In this document: in pieces, positions 25,420 to 33,620 of the stretch
Layout of the letters: each line of letters opens with the position of its first letter
Numbering within the stretch: the first letter of the stretch is position 1
Origin: an uncultured Acholeplasmataceae bacterium
GTDB lineage: Bacteria; Bacillota_I; Bacilli_A; Acholeplasmatales; Acholeplasmataceae
Assembly: GCA_927441705.1 (NCBI GenBank)
Contig: CAKMKH010000008.1
Span: 1-34,328, forward strand
Reading direction: 5' to 3'
DNA: 34,328 nt
Program-made: the position numbers and the translations under genes
Notes under the pieces: model-generated
What the model was told of the DNA's origin: nothing
Databases searched by the model: none
The model's input: the letters and a program-made list of their open reading frames with translations, nothing else

Positions 25420-26796
25420 ATGGCACATCTATTTGACCGCATGCATGAAAACTTTTTTAGTGTGCTCTCCTCTCCAAATAGAAATACATATATCGATTGT
25501 ATATTTATAATCTATAACGCAATAGATACGATTGAAGATGCTTTTCAGGGGGACCGTGAATTTATCATTTCAAAACTTGTTGATTATTTTGATGATCAAC
25601 AAATAGATGACTTTGAAGATATGGATGAAGATGAACAATCTAATACTTCTAGACAAAAAGCAGTTCACGTTATTAACATTTTAAAAAAGAACGGGTGGCT
25701 TGGTGAAGAAGAGTTAGGTGACTATAAGACATCGCTCAATCTTTTTGATTATTCAATTCAAATTATTGATATATTAAGTCGTATAAAAAACAACCAACAA
25801 AACGAATATACTGGAGAAATTTATACAGTGTATTCTCTTTTGTCTAGTTTCGCTATAGAAGAAGGTATAGGTGTATTAGAACAAGCATATTTAAAAACAA
25901 ATGATATTATTAGGAAATTAAAAGCTTTAAAAGCTAATATCTACCGTTATTATTATGATATTACTAAAAAACATTCTAAAAAAGATTTACCTCAACTTCT
26001 AGAAAAACTATTAGTTGAATATAAGCAAAATTTCTTTGACTCTGCTTATTATAATTTAAAAACAACTGATAGTTTATCAAGGTATAAACGTGGCATTTTA
26101 GAATCGATTTCTAAAATTCAAAATGATGCAGATCTTATGGATGAACTCGCTAAAACAGTTATTAAGTTAAAACGTATTGAAGACTATAATGAAGCTTTCA
26201 TGTATGTTGAAGATCGTATGAGATTTATCTCAGATAGTTTTACAGCTCTAGAACATCTCATTTTAGCAATCGACCGTAAAAATGAACAATATATTACTGC
26301 TGCCGCATCTAAGATTTTATTCTTCACAAATCAATCAGATGATATTGAAGGTATATTTAATCGCTTATTCAGAATTATATTAACACATAATGAATTAGAG
26401 CTTAACCAATTATTTAATATTTCACAAATCAGAAATCTAGATACAGATTCGCTATATAATCAAAGAAGAACACGAATCAAACCTGAACCAGAAGAACTTG
26501 ATTTTGATGATTCTCTCATATCTGACGAGTATAGAAAAGAGAAAATTAGAGCACTATTAAAAAACAATATTTATGGTAAAAAAGAAATTGACTTATATGT
26601 GAAATCACTTTTAGCGGATAAGAAACAAATAGAAGCAAAAGATATTCAATTAGATACACAAGAAGATTTTATTAAATTAATTTTGATTTTCTTATATTCG
26701 AAATCTGTTGGTATGCACTATGATATCAAACTATTAGATCACAAATGTAAAGTTAACTTTATTACTTTTCAAAACTTTGTGATAAAAGGAGTTTAA
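25420..26796 (+). CDS. jetA: JetA: kleisin-like (MukF/MksF-type) subunit of a Wadjet-type condensin
   Basis: A 458-residue protein I recognise as JetA (Wadjet anti-plasmid family, DUF5716-like). Its start, LFDRMHENFFSVLSSPNR, and the stretch HVINILKKNGWL match the winged-helix N terminus. A helical middle holds ILDILSRIKN-like and LKALKANIYRYYYDITKK segments; the C-terminal part, after an acidic EEDELDFDD-like linker, would contact JetC heads. In known systems JetA bridges the SMC heads and recruits JetB. It is preceded by a strong AAAGGAGG ribosome-binding site and followed 3 nt later by jetB. Assignment is from recall of the family plus the three-gene order. Confidence 0.82.
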   Translation: MAHLFDRMHENFFSVLSSPNRNTYIDCIFIIYNAIDTIEDAFQGDREFIISKLVDYFDDQQIDDFEDMDEDEQSNTSRQKAVHVINILKKNGWLGEEELGDYKTSLNLFDYSIQIIDILSRIKNNQQNEYTGEIYTVYSLLSSFAIEEGIGVLEQAYLKTNDIIRKLKALKANIYRYYYDITKKHSKKDLPQLLEKLLVEYKQNFFDSAYYNLKTTDSLSRYKRGILESISKIQNDADLMDELAKTVIKLKRIEDYNEAFMYVEDRMRFISDSFTALEHLILAIDRKNEQYITAAASKILFFTNQSDDIEGIFNRLFRIILTHNELELNQLFNISQIRNLDTDSLYNQRRTRIKPEPEELDFDDSLISDEYRKEKIRALLKNNIYGKKEIDLYVKSLLADKKQIEAKDIQLDTQEDFIKLILIFLYSKSVGMHYDIKLLDHKCKVNFITFQNFVIKGV

Positions 26797-26799
26797 AAG

Positions 26800-27438
26800 A
26801 TGAATAAAACAAATGCAATGAAACAATTTAATGAAGCTTATCAACAATTAAAAGAAGGCGAAAAAAATAACGTTTCACGAATAATTAATAAATTATTGCA
26901 AGTAAACTTCTTAACAAAAAGAAAGCCTGGAGATGCGACTGATTATCGTTTTATCTTAGCATTTAAAGAAGTTTTTATGGCATTTTTTACGCTTGCTGAT
27001 TTCACATTAAATATACACAGAGAAGATGAAGTTGTTTATATCTCAAACGACCAATTGTTTAATCATATGCGACTTAGAAAAACAGAAAGCATCATGATTT
27101 TAATTTTAAGAATTCTATATCAAAGAAAAAGTGATTATGTGACACTAGATGATGATGTGGAAATCTTTTTGCATGAGATACATTCAGAACTGACAAGAAT
27201 TGGTTATCTAGACCATAAAAGAATTACGAAAGATCGTTTAAAACCAGCACTTGTATTCTTAAGAAATTATAATATGATTGATTATATTGATCGCGGATTA
27301 CAAGATGACGCAAGAATTAAAATATATCCTACAATTTTATACGTAACAAACCTAGATTCAATTAAGGAAGTCGTAGACAGACTTGATGAATATACGGAAG
27401 GAGATACATCTGATCATGAAGAAATTGACGAAGATTAA
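26800..27438 (+). CDS. jetB: JetB: KITE-like (MukE/MksE-type) subunit, DUF4194
   Basis: A 212-residue protein of the DUF4194/JetB family. A helical N terminus (KEGEKNNVSRIINKLLQVNFLT) is followed by tandem winged-helix folds; MRLRKTESIMILILRILY and the end segment DARIKIYPTILYV are typical. It ends in an acidic tail (YTEGDTSDHEEIDED). In condensins of this type the KITE dimer binds the kleisin and helps hold DNA. The last 23 nt overlap the start of jetC, so translation is coupled and subunit ratios are probably linked. The acidic tail is encoded largely by this overlap region. Confidence 0.83.
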   Translation: MNKTNAMKQFNEAYQQLKEGEKNNVSRIINKLLQVNFLTKRKPGDATDYRFILAFKEVFMAFFTLADFTLNIHREDEVVYISNDQLFNHMRLRKTESIMILILRILYQRKSDYVTLDDDVEIFLHEIHSELTRIGYLDHKRITKDRLKPALVFLRNYNMIDYIDRGLQDDARIKIYPTILYVTNLDSIKEVVDRLDEYTEGDTSDHEEIDED

Positions 27439-30400
27439 ATTAATCAACTGGCATTTGTTTTCTAATCAAACGATAGACATTAAAGATAATGCCCTCATAT
27501 CAGGTGAAAATGGGTCTGGTAAATCAACTTTACTAGATGCTATGCAATATTTACTTGTTGGTGGTAGAAGTGGTGCTAAATTTAATATAGCAGCAACCGA
27601 TGACGCTAAACGTACACTAGATGGTTATATTAAAGGTCGTATTGGTGCTGAAAATAAAGAATACTTAAGAAATGGTGATGTAATAACCCATCTAGCATTA
27701 GAGTATTTTGATGAACAAAGCAAACAATTTTCAACCATGGGAGTTGTTTTGGAATTACCTAAATCAGGGAATTTAAAAGAAAGATTTTATTTACTAGATA
27801 ACATATCTATTCATGATAGCTTATTTTTAGATAAAAAATATCCGAGAGATTATAAATCGATGAAACAATATCTAAAAACATTAGATGTTGATTTTTCACC
27901 ATTTGAATCACAAAGAAAATATCGTGAAGCACTTGCTAGATTTTTTGGCATGGATGCGACTAAATACGCAAGAATTCTTCCAAAAGCATTAGCTTTTAGA
28001 TCAATTGATTTACAACAATTTGTTTTTGAGTTTTTGCTTGATGATGATCCTATTGATATCCAATCATTAAAAAACAATGTTTCACAATTAAAGAAAATCG
28101 AGCATCAAATTCAAAATGATCGTGAAAAATTAACAAAACTAGATCTAATCACTCAAAAGGGTGAAGAGATTGAACAGAATATGAAACAAAAAGACATCAA
28201 TGAAATTATTGATCAACTAAATTGGGTAGAAAAAAGAGAGCAATTCGTTAAAGAAAATGAAAACAAGCTTGTTAACATTAATAAACAATTAGATTTCTTG
28301 AGAGATGCTAAAGCACAAATTGATGACCAATTAGAAGAAAACGATTCTGCGATTTTAAGCCTAGAACGCGCAAGAAACGATAATGATATCTCAAGAACCC
28401 TACAATCATATCAAGAGGCATTAAATAAGAAAGCCGTTGAATATGAAAAACAAAAAGAAATAGTTCTACAAGTTAGACAAGACTTGCAAAAAGAATTTAA
28501 TGTGATGAAAGAACTGGCAGTTTTAATGCCTAATGAATCTATTAAACAGTTTGTTGCTTATTATCAACAATCTATGGATCAATTAGACACTGAAGAGATT
28601 AATCATCATTTATCTAATCTTGAACAAGAAGTTAAATCTTTAGGACAAGCATACACACTTGAAAAAGATCGTATAGAAAAAGATAAGCAAGAATTATCTA
28701 GTCAAATGAGTCAATCAAAAGCGAAACTAAATCAACTAAAAAGACATGTTAAGACATATCCATTTTACATTGAAAAACTCATTAATTCACTAAATGACGA
28801 GTTATCTAATTACTATCAAAAAGAAGTAAGAGTACAACCACTTTGTGAAATGATTGAAGTTGCAGATGAGAAGTGGCGAAATGCGCTTGAAGGATATTTA
28901 GGAGGTCAACGCTTTGATATTATTGTTGACCCAGCATACTTTAATGATGCATTAGAAATATATGATCGGATCAAATTTGAACAAAAAATATATGGCGTAG
29001 GTTTAGTTAATACTCAAAAAATAAACCACTATGATCAGATTAATGAAAATTCATTAGCTGAAAAAGTGTCAACTGAATACACTTATGCAAGATATTATGT
29101 CAATATGGTTTTAAATAGCATGACTTGTGTAGATAATGTTCAGGACTTAAAGAAATATCAAAGAGCAATTACGCCTACTTGTATGACATATAGTAATTTT
29201 ACGGCTAGACAAATCAATCCAAGAAATTATGAGATTCCATTCATAGGCCAAAGTGCAACAAAGATTCAAACAGAACAAGAAGAGAAAATTCTTGCAGGTT
29301 TAGAAGAAAAAATGAATATTTTATATAATTTATCTGATAAAAACAATCAAATTGTTAGATTGTTAACTCAATCTAAGAGTCCACAACTCTTACATCAAGG
29401 GCAGATAAGATATTTAGATCTCATTAAGTTAACTAGAAAAGAATATACACAAATAGAAGATCAAATTCAAGCACTTGGGAAGAGTAAAACTTTACAAAAT
29501 ATTGAAGAGCAAATTGATAAAGCTAAAAACACACGTAAGGAATTGCGTTTTGAATCTGATGAGTTGGTTGGTAAGATTGCTACTCAAAGAGAAGAAAGAC
29601 AACGCGTACTTGATCGTATCGATGATGTGCAAATGAAGTTAGAAGAATTTATGTTAGCCCAAAAAGAACTAGCTAAAAAACATCCAGAAAAATTAAGTAT
29701 TGCAAACACACAATATTATGCTTTAAAACAAAGACTTAAGCAAAATCATGATGAAATAACAGCTTATCTAGCTAATTCATCAGTTTCGCTAAACTCTCAA
29801 ATCATTAAAGATAGATCTGATTTATCGAATCTGATGAAATCATATAATGATTTATATCATTTTGGAGCAGCTCCATCGCTTGATGAACTTATATATTATG
29901 ATCAAGAAGCAAATAAAATTAGAAATAATGATTTAGTTAAATATGAACAAGAAGCAACTGATTTAAGAAGACATTCTGAAATTGGATTTAAAGAAGAGTT
30001 TGTAGGCAAACTAAGAGCAAGTATAGAAAATGCACAACAGCAAATTGCTGAACTTAACTATGCACTTCAAGACAAACGTTTTGGTAGTGACTCATACCAA
30101 TTAATTTATAAACCTAGTGATGATCCTGACTATAAGATGTATTATGATATCATCATGAGTAATGAAGCAATTAAAAAACATACTTTATTTACTGAAGGAT
30201 TAACAAAAAGACATGAAACAGTCTTAATGGAACTATTTGAAAAAATAGCTTCAAATAATCCAGAATATGATCAACTCACTTATAAGTATTTAGACTATAG
30301 AAATTATATGTCTTATGATATTGAAGTAACAAACGTCAATGGCAATAAGTCACTATTTTCTAAAGTTTCTAAAGAAAAGAGTGGTGGGGAAACTCAAGTT

Positions 30401-30691
30401 CCATTCTATATCGTTATTGCGGCTTCTTTCCAACAACTTCTAACTAAAAATAGAAGAATTGATTCTGGATGTATTGTTTTATTTGATGAAGCATTTAATA
30501 ATATGGATGAAAGTAGAATTGATGCGATGATGAAATTTTATAATTCATTAAGTATTCAACTATTAATTGCAGTACCACCGCAAAGAGTTTCAAACATCAT
30601 TAATTATGTGAACACAAGTTTAGTTATTGTTAAAGAAAATGACTATGCTATTGTAGAAACATTTAATGATGATCGTATGATTCATATCTAA
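27416..30691 (+). CDS. jetC: JetC: SMC-like ATPase (MukB/MksB/SbcC-type) of a Wadjet-type condensin
   Basis: A 1091-residue SMC-like ATPase. Walker A GENGSGKST is at residues 30-38; the signature motif KSGGE (Ser989-Glu992) and Walker B CIVLFDEAF (Asp1024, Glu1025) are at the C terminus, so a complete ATPase head can form. Between them lie long coiled coils (about 230-465 and 620-900) around a hinge-like region (about 470-600, with PLCEMIEVADEKWRNALEGYL). This resembles JetC more than housekeeping Smc. The ATG at 27416 is chosen because MKKLTKIKLINWHLF is the typical start; the AAGGAGAT ribosome-binding site is 12 nt away. Such complexes extrude DNA loops. No JetD partner follows; the next gene is pepC. 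Confidence 0.88.
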   Translation: MKKLTKIKLINWHLFSNQTIDIKDNALISGENGSGKSTLLDAMQYLLVGGRSGAKFNIAATDDAKRTLDGYIKGRIGAENKEYLRNGDVITHLALEYFDEQSKQFSTMGVVLELPKSGNLKERFYLLDNISIHDSLFLDKKYPRDYKSMKQYLKTLDVDFSPFESQRKYREALARFFGMDATKYARILPKALAFRSIDLQQFVFEFLLDDDPIDIQSLKNNVSQLKKIEHQIQNDREKLTKLDLITQKGEEIEQNMKQKDINEIIDQLNWVEKREQFVKENENKLVNINKQLDFLRDAKAQIDDQLEENDSAILSLERARNDNDISRTLQSYQEALNKKAVEYEKQKEIVLQVRQDLQKEFNVMKELAVLMPNESIKQFVAYYQQSMDQLDTEEINHHLSNLEQEVKSLGQAYTLEKDRIEKDKQELSSQMSQSKAKLNQLKRHVKTYPFYIEKLINSLNDELSNYYQKEVRVQPLCEMIEVADEKWRNALEGYLGGQRFDIIVDPAYFNDALEIYDRIKFEQKIYGVGLVNTQKINHYDQINENSLAEKVSTEYTYARYYVNMVLNSMTCVDNVQDLKKYQRAITPTCMTYSNFTARQINPRNYEIPFIGQSATKIQTEQEEKILAGLEEKMNILYNLSDKNNQIVRLLTQSKSPQLLHQGQIRYLDLIKLTRKEYTQIEDQIQALGKSKTLQNIEEQIDKAKNTRKELRFESDELVGKIATQREERQRVLDRIDDVQMKLEEFMLAQKELAKKHPEKLSIANTQYYALKQRLKQNHDEITAYLANSSVSLNSQIIKDRSDLSNLMKSYNDLYHFGAAPSLDELIYYDQEANKIRNNDLVKYEQEATDLRRHSEIGFKEEFVGKLRASIENAQQQIAELNYALQDKRFGSDSYQLIYKPSDDPDYKMYYDIIMSNEAIKKHTLFTEGLTKRHETVLMELFEKIASNNPEYDQLTYKYLDYRNYMSYDIEVTNVNGNKSLFSKVSKEKSGGETQVPFYIVIAASFQQLLTKNRRIDSGCIVLFDEAFNNMDESRIDAMMKFYNSLSIQLLIAVPPQRVSNIINYVNTSLVIVKENDYAIVETFNDDRMIHI

Positions 30692-30705
30692 AAGGAGATG
30701 AGAAA

Positions 30706-32031
30706 ATGAAATCGATTACGAAAAAAGATATTGAGAAACTATCAAGTAATTTTGAAAAAAAACCTGTTCAAAAAGCATTATCAAGAGTTCTAGTTAAAAA
30801 CGAATTATCAACTCTTTTTGACAAGCAAGAACAAGCACTAATTAATCAGTTTAAGTTTTCAAACGAAATCAAAACATTACCAGTAACAAACCAGAAAAAA
30901 AGTGGTAGATGTTGGATTTTCGCGGGACTTAATGTTTTAAGAGAATTAATTGCAAAAAAGTATAATTTAAAAACATTCGAATTGTCACAAAACTATACAG
31001 CATTTTGGGATAAATTTGAGAAAATTAATTATTTCATTGAAATTATGGATGATTTCTTAGAAGTTGATCAAGATGATAGAACATTACAACATGTATTAAA
31101 AACTGGAATCCAAGATGGTGGTCAATGGGATATGTTTGTGTCACTTATTGAAAAATACGGTGTAGTTCCACAAGAAGCAATGATTGAAACTTCATCTTCT
31201 AGTGGTACACATTTTATGAACCAACTAATAAACGTGAAATTACGTCAATATGCTGCAAATGCTAGAAGTTTAAAAGCTGAAGGTAAAGAAAAAGATATAC
31301 CTCATCTAAAACAAAAAGCTTTAGATGAGTTTTATACATTGTTAGTGACTAATTTTGGAACTCCACCAAAAAGGTTTGATTTTGAATATGTAACAGATGA
31401 TACTTACAACGTGATAAAAGATTTAACACCTGAAGCATTTTATAAAGACCATGTTGGCGATATCTTAAAAGACTATGTATCTATCATTCATGCTCCAACT
31501 AAAGATAAACCATATATGAAAACTTATACCGTATCATATTTAGGAAATGTGATTGGTGGTAGAGATATCAAGTATTTAAATCTTGAAATGAAAGATTTAA
31601 AAGCATTAGTGTTAAAGCAAATGCTTAACCAAGAAGTGGTATGGTTTGGATCTGATGTTGCTAGATTTGGTGATCGCAAAATTGGTATATGGGATGATCA
31701 TCAATTTGATTATGAAGAAATGTTAGGCATGTCATTTGAAATGTCAAAAGAAGATCAATTAGATTATTCTCAAAGCGCTATGAATCATGCGATGGTATTA
31801 ACCGCAGTACATATCGATAATCAAGAACCAAAACGTTGGAAGATTCAAAATAGCTGGGGTGATGATAACGGCAAAAAAGGCTATTATCTAGCTTCTGATT
31901 CATGGTTTGACCAATATGTATATCAAGCAGTCATTCATGAAAAATACTTAAATGAAGAGCAATTAAAGGCTTGGAAACAAGAACCTAAGGTGTTAAAGCC
32001 TTGGGATCCTATGGGTTCACTTGCTAAATAA
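30706..32031 (+). CDS. pepC: Aminopeptidase C (bleomycin hydrolase family, C1B)
   Basis: A 441-residue cytoplasmic cysteine aminopeptidase. The papain-type catalytic residues are all present: Cys69 in KKSGRCWIFAGL, His361 in SAMNHAMVL, and Asn382 in KIQNSWGD. The oxyanion Gln lies in TNQKKSGR. The length and the C-terminal tail (EPKVLKPWDPMGSLAK) fit PepC, whose last residues plug the active site and define exopeptidase action. It probably supplies amino acids from peptides. It follows jetC by 14 nt with a good AAAGGAGATG site and may share that transcript, though no functional tie is evident. A strong terminator follows. Confidence 0.95.
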   Translation: MKSITKKDIEKLSSNFEKKPVQKALSRVLVKNELSTLFDKQEQALINQFKFSNEIKTLPVTNQKKSGRCWIFAGLNVLRELIAKKYNLKTFELSQNYTAFWDKFEKINYFIEIMDDFLEVDQDDRTLQHVLKTGIQDGGQWDMFVSLIEKYGVVPQEAMIETSSSSGTHFMNQLINVKLRQYAANARSLKAEGKEKDIPHLKQKALDEFYTLLVTNFGTPPKRFDFEYVTDDTYNVIKDLTPEAFYKDHVGDILKDYVSIIHAPTKDKPYMKTYTVSYLGNVIGGRDIKYLNLEMKDLKALVLKQMLNQEVVWFGSDVARFGDRKIGIWDDHQFDYEEMLGMSFEMSKEDQLDYSQSAMNHAMVLTAVHIDNQEPKRWKIQNSWGDDNGKKGYYLASDSWFDQYVYQAVIHEKYLNEEQLKAWKQEPKVLKPWDPMGSLAK

Positions 32032-32041
32032 AAAAATGATA

Positions 32042-32080
32042 AGGTGTTTATAGATATTTAATCTATAGACATCTTTTTTT
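32042..32080 (+). terminator. Rho-independent terminator after pepC
   Basis: A 14-bp stem, 32042-32055 with 32061-32074 (AGGTGTTTATAGAT against ATCTATAGACATCT, two G-T pairs), surrounds ATTTA and is followed by seven T. Confidence 0.9.
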
Positions 32081-32093
32081 GATGTGTTGAATT

Positions 32094-32102
32094 TGCTATA
32101 AT
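32094..32102 (+). promoter_or_regulatory. Extended -10 promoter of tRNA-Pro
   Basis: TGC followed directly by TATAAT (32097-32102) lies 8 nt before the tRNA. There is no real -35; the place is occupied by the T-run of the pepC terminator. Confidence 0.6.
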
Positions 32103-32110
32103 AAATAAGA

Positions 32111-32187
32111 CGGGACGTGGCGTAGCTTGGTAGCGCGCTTGGATGGGGTCCAAGAGGTCGCAAGTTCAAATCTTGTCGTCCCGACCA
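32111..32187 (+). tRNA. tRNA-Pro, anticodon GGG
   Basis: A full cloverleaf with encoded CCA. Acceptor CGGGACG/CGTCCCG, D arm GCGT/GCGC, anticodon stem CTTGG/CCAAG with loop ATGGGGT, and T arm GCAAG/CTTGT with TTCAAAT. The anticodon is GGG (positions 34-36), preceded by U33 and followed by G37 as in other tRNA-Pro. Discriminator A73. It would read CCC and CCU. Confidence 0.95.
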
Positions 32188-32209
32188 CTATTTTTTAGGA
32201 GAAAAGCTT

Positions 32210-33004
32210 ATGGATATTGATGAGATTAAAAAAATATTTAAATATAATACTTTAGATTATGTACTGAAAAGTGAAATAGGAGAGGTTTTGGTTAATGATG
32301 GTCATGCATTCATTAGCAAGTATTTTGATACGCAACAAAATATCTTGATTTATCGATATGCATTAGATGATGTTAAGTATTTGATAGATGTTTTACAAAA
32401 AGAAAAAACAACATATTTAATACCGTTTGTACACAAAGAATTTGTTGCTAAACTAGAAAAAATTGGGTTATCAATTAGAAGCATGTTTAAAGGTTTTTTT
32501 AAATTTGGGTTTAATGATTTTGAACTAGTAAATCAATTTGATTTTTTAGATATATCAGAATCAGAAAAAGCAGCCTTATTAACGCAAAAAGCAATAAATA
32601 CATCAAGAGGATTTTTTGGACAAACTAAGCAGTGGATAGAAGGATGGATTTTAGGAACAATAGATGATATTAAAGAAATAGGCGTTAAAAATCAACAAAT
32701 AATCGTAAAAAGAGATAAAGATAAAATTATTGGATTAATTTGTATTGGTCTTTATGGTTTTGATAAAGAAAATGGACCGACTCTTTGGGTAAGAGAGCTC
32801 GTTGTAGATCAGGATTATCAAGGACAAAAAATTGGTCAGACATTATTGCAAGAAGGTTTAGGTTATGGTAAGTTACTAAATGCAAAAAAAGCATTTTTAC
32901 TTGTTGACGAGTTAAATAATAACGCTATACATATCTACAAAAAATATGGATTTTGTGCAGCTGATGAAGACGCCCAAATAGATATGATATATGATGCCGA
33001 TTAA
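32210..33004 (+). CDS. GNAT-family N-acetyltransferase
   Basis: A 264-residue protein with a C-terminal GNAT domain. The N-terminal half (about 1-130) is not recognised. The C-terminal half has LIGLICIGLYGF (beta strand 4), the acetyl-CoA-binding motif A VRELVVDQDYQGQKIGQTLL with Q/K-x-x-G-Q, and the late NNNAIHIYKKYGF typical of these enzymes. The acceptor substrate is unknown. It lies only 22 nt after tRNA-Pro with no separate promoter visible between, so it is probably made from a tRNA-mRNA transcript cut by tRNA-processing RNases. A terminator overlaps its stop codon. Confidence 0.87.
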   Translation: MDIDEIKKIFKYNTLDYVLKSEIGEVLVNDGHAFISKYFDTQQNILIYRYALDDVKYLIDVLQKEKTTYLIPFVHKEFVAKLEKIGLSIRSMFKGFFKFGFNDFELVNQFDFLDISESEKAALLTQKAINTSRGFFGQTKQWIEGWILGTIDDIKEIGVKNQQIIVKRDKDKIIGLICIGLYGFDKENGPTLWVRELVVDQDYQGQKIGQTLLQEGLGYGKLLNAKKAFLLVDELNNNAIHIYKKYGFCAADEDAQIDMIYDAD

Positions 33005-33030
33005 AAAACACAAGTAATTGTGTTTTTTTT
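33003..33030 (+). terminator. Rho-independent terminator after the acetyltransferase
   Basis: AAAAAACACAA (33003-33013) pairs with TTGTGTTTTTT (33018-33028) around GTAA and extends into a T-run. Confidence 0.85.
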
Positions 33031-33038
33031 CACTTAAA

Positions 33039-33077
33039 TTGTTTTTTCTAAAAATATTTGATACAATTAAATTGTAT
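33039..33077 (+). promoter_or_regulatory. Promoter of the gpx-ohrR operon with an OhrR-type operator
   Basis: TTGTTT (33039-33044), a 17-nt spacer and TACAAT (33062-33067) with an extended TGA before it. ATACAATTAAATTGTAT at 33061-33077 is a perfect 17-bp palindrome (8-1-8) covering the -10 and the predicted start. From memory, the Bacillus subtilis OhrR operator has the same TACAATT-A-AATTGTA core. As an OhrR-type repressor is encoded in this operon, autoregulation is strongly suggested. Confidence 0.82.
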
Positions 33078-33101
33078 AAAATATAAATGGAGGATTCTAA
33101 A

Positions 33102-33620
33102 ATGATATTATATGATTTTAAAGTAAAAAATATGAAAAACGAAGATATTTCTTTAGAGAAATACAAAGGCAAGGTTTTGCTGATTGTAAATACCGCACCA
33201 AAGTGTGGGTTTGCGCCACAATATGAAGGACTAGAAAAATTATATGAACAATATAGAGATCAAGGCTTTGAAATTCTAGATTTCCCTTCTAACCAGTTTA
33301 TGAATCAAGCACCAGGTACAAATGAAGAAATTAAAGAGTTTTGCGAATTAACTTATGGGACTCAATTTGAAACATTCTCAAAAATTGATGTTAACGGGAA
33401 TAAAGAAGAACCACTTTATAATTATTTAAAACAACATGCGCCTTATGAAACTAAGGATAACGGTAAACCTGAAGGATTTTTTAGAAAAATATTTTTTGGG
33501 AATAATATTAAATGGAATTTCACTAAGTTTTTAGTTGATAGAAATGGAAAAGTTGTTAAAAGATTTAGTCCAAGTTTTAAACCAGAAAAATTAGAAGCTT
33601 ATATAAAAGAGGTTTTATAA
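33102..33620 (+). CDS. gpx: Glutathione peroxidase-family thiol peroxidase (thioredoxin-dependent type)
   Basis: A 172-residue thioredoxin-fold peroxidase reducing hydroperoxides. The peroxidatic Cys35 lies in NTAPKCGFAPQY (usually ASKCGFT), and the conserved Gln and Trp surroundings are in FPSNQF and KWNFTKFLVD. A second cysteine, Cys81 in EFCELTYG, matches the resolving cysteine of yeast Gpx3, so reduction by thioredoxin rather than glutathione is likely. The common Cys of FPCNQF is Ser here. The ATG at 33102 lies 8 nt after GGAGG; an in-frame ATG at 33087 overlaps that site and is rejected. Its stop codon overlaps the ohrR start by one base. Confidence 0.93.
   Translation: MILYDFKVKNMKNEDISLEKYKGKVLLIVNTAPKCGFAPQYEGLEKLYEQYRDQGFEILDFPSNQFMNQAPGTNEEIKEFCELTYGTQFETFSKIDVNGNKEEPLYNYLKQHAPYETKDNGKPEGFFRKIFFGNNIKWNFTKFLVDRNGKVVKRFSPSFKPEKLEAYIKEVL

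Noticed and set aside
27383-27415. Upstream start for jetC giving 11 extra residues
   Set aside because: The extra part would include the ribosome-binding site; the family start MKKLTKIKLINWH begins at 27416.
25420-30691. SbcCD or housekeeping Smc-ScpAB as the identity of the three-gene operon
   Set aside because: There is no SbcD nuclease gene, the partner proteins match JetA/JetB not ScpA/ScpB, and the hinge region resembles JetC.
30706-32031. The gene directly after jetC considered as JetD
   Set aside because: It has the full Cys69/His361/Asn382 catalytic set and overall pattern of aminopeptidase C and no Toprim-like acidic motif.
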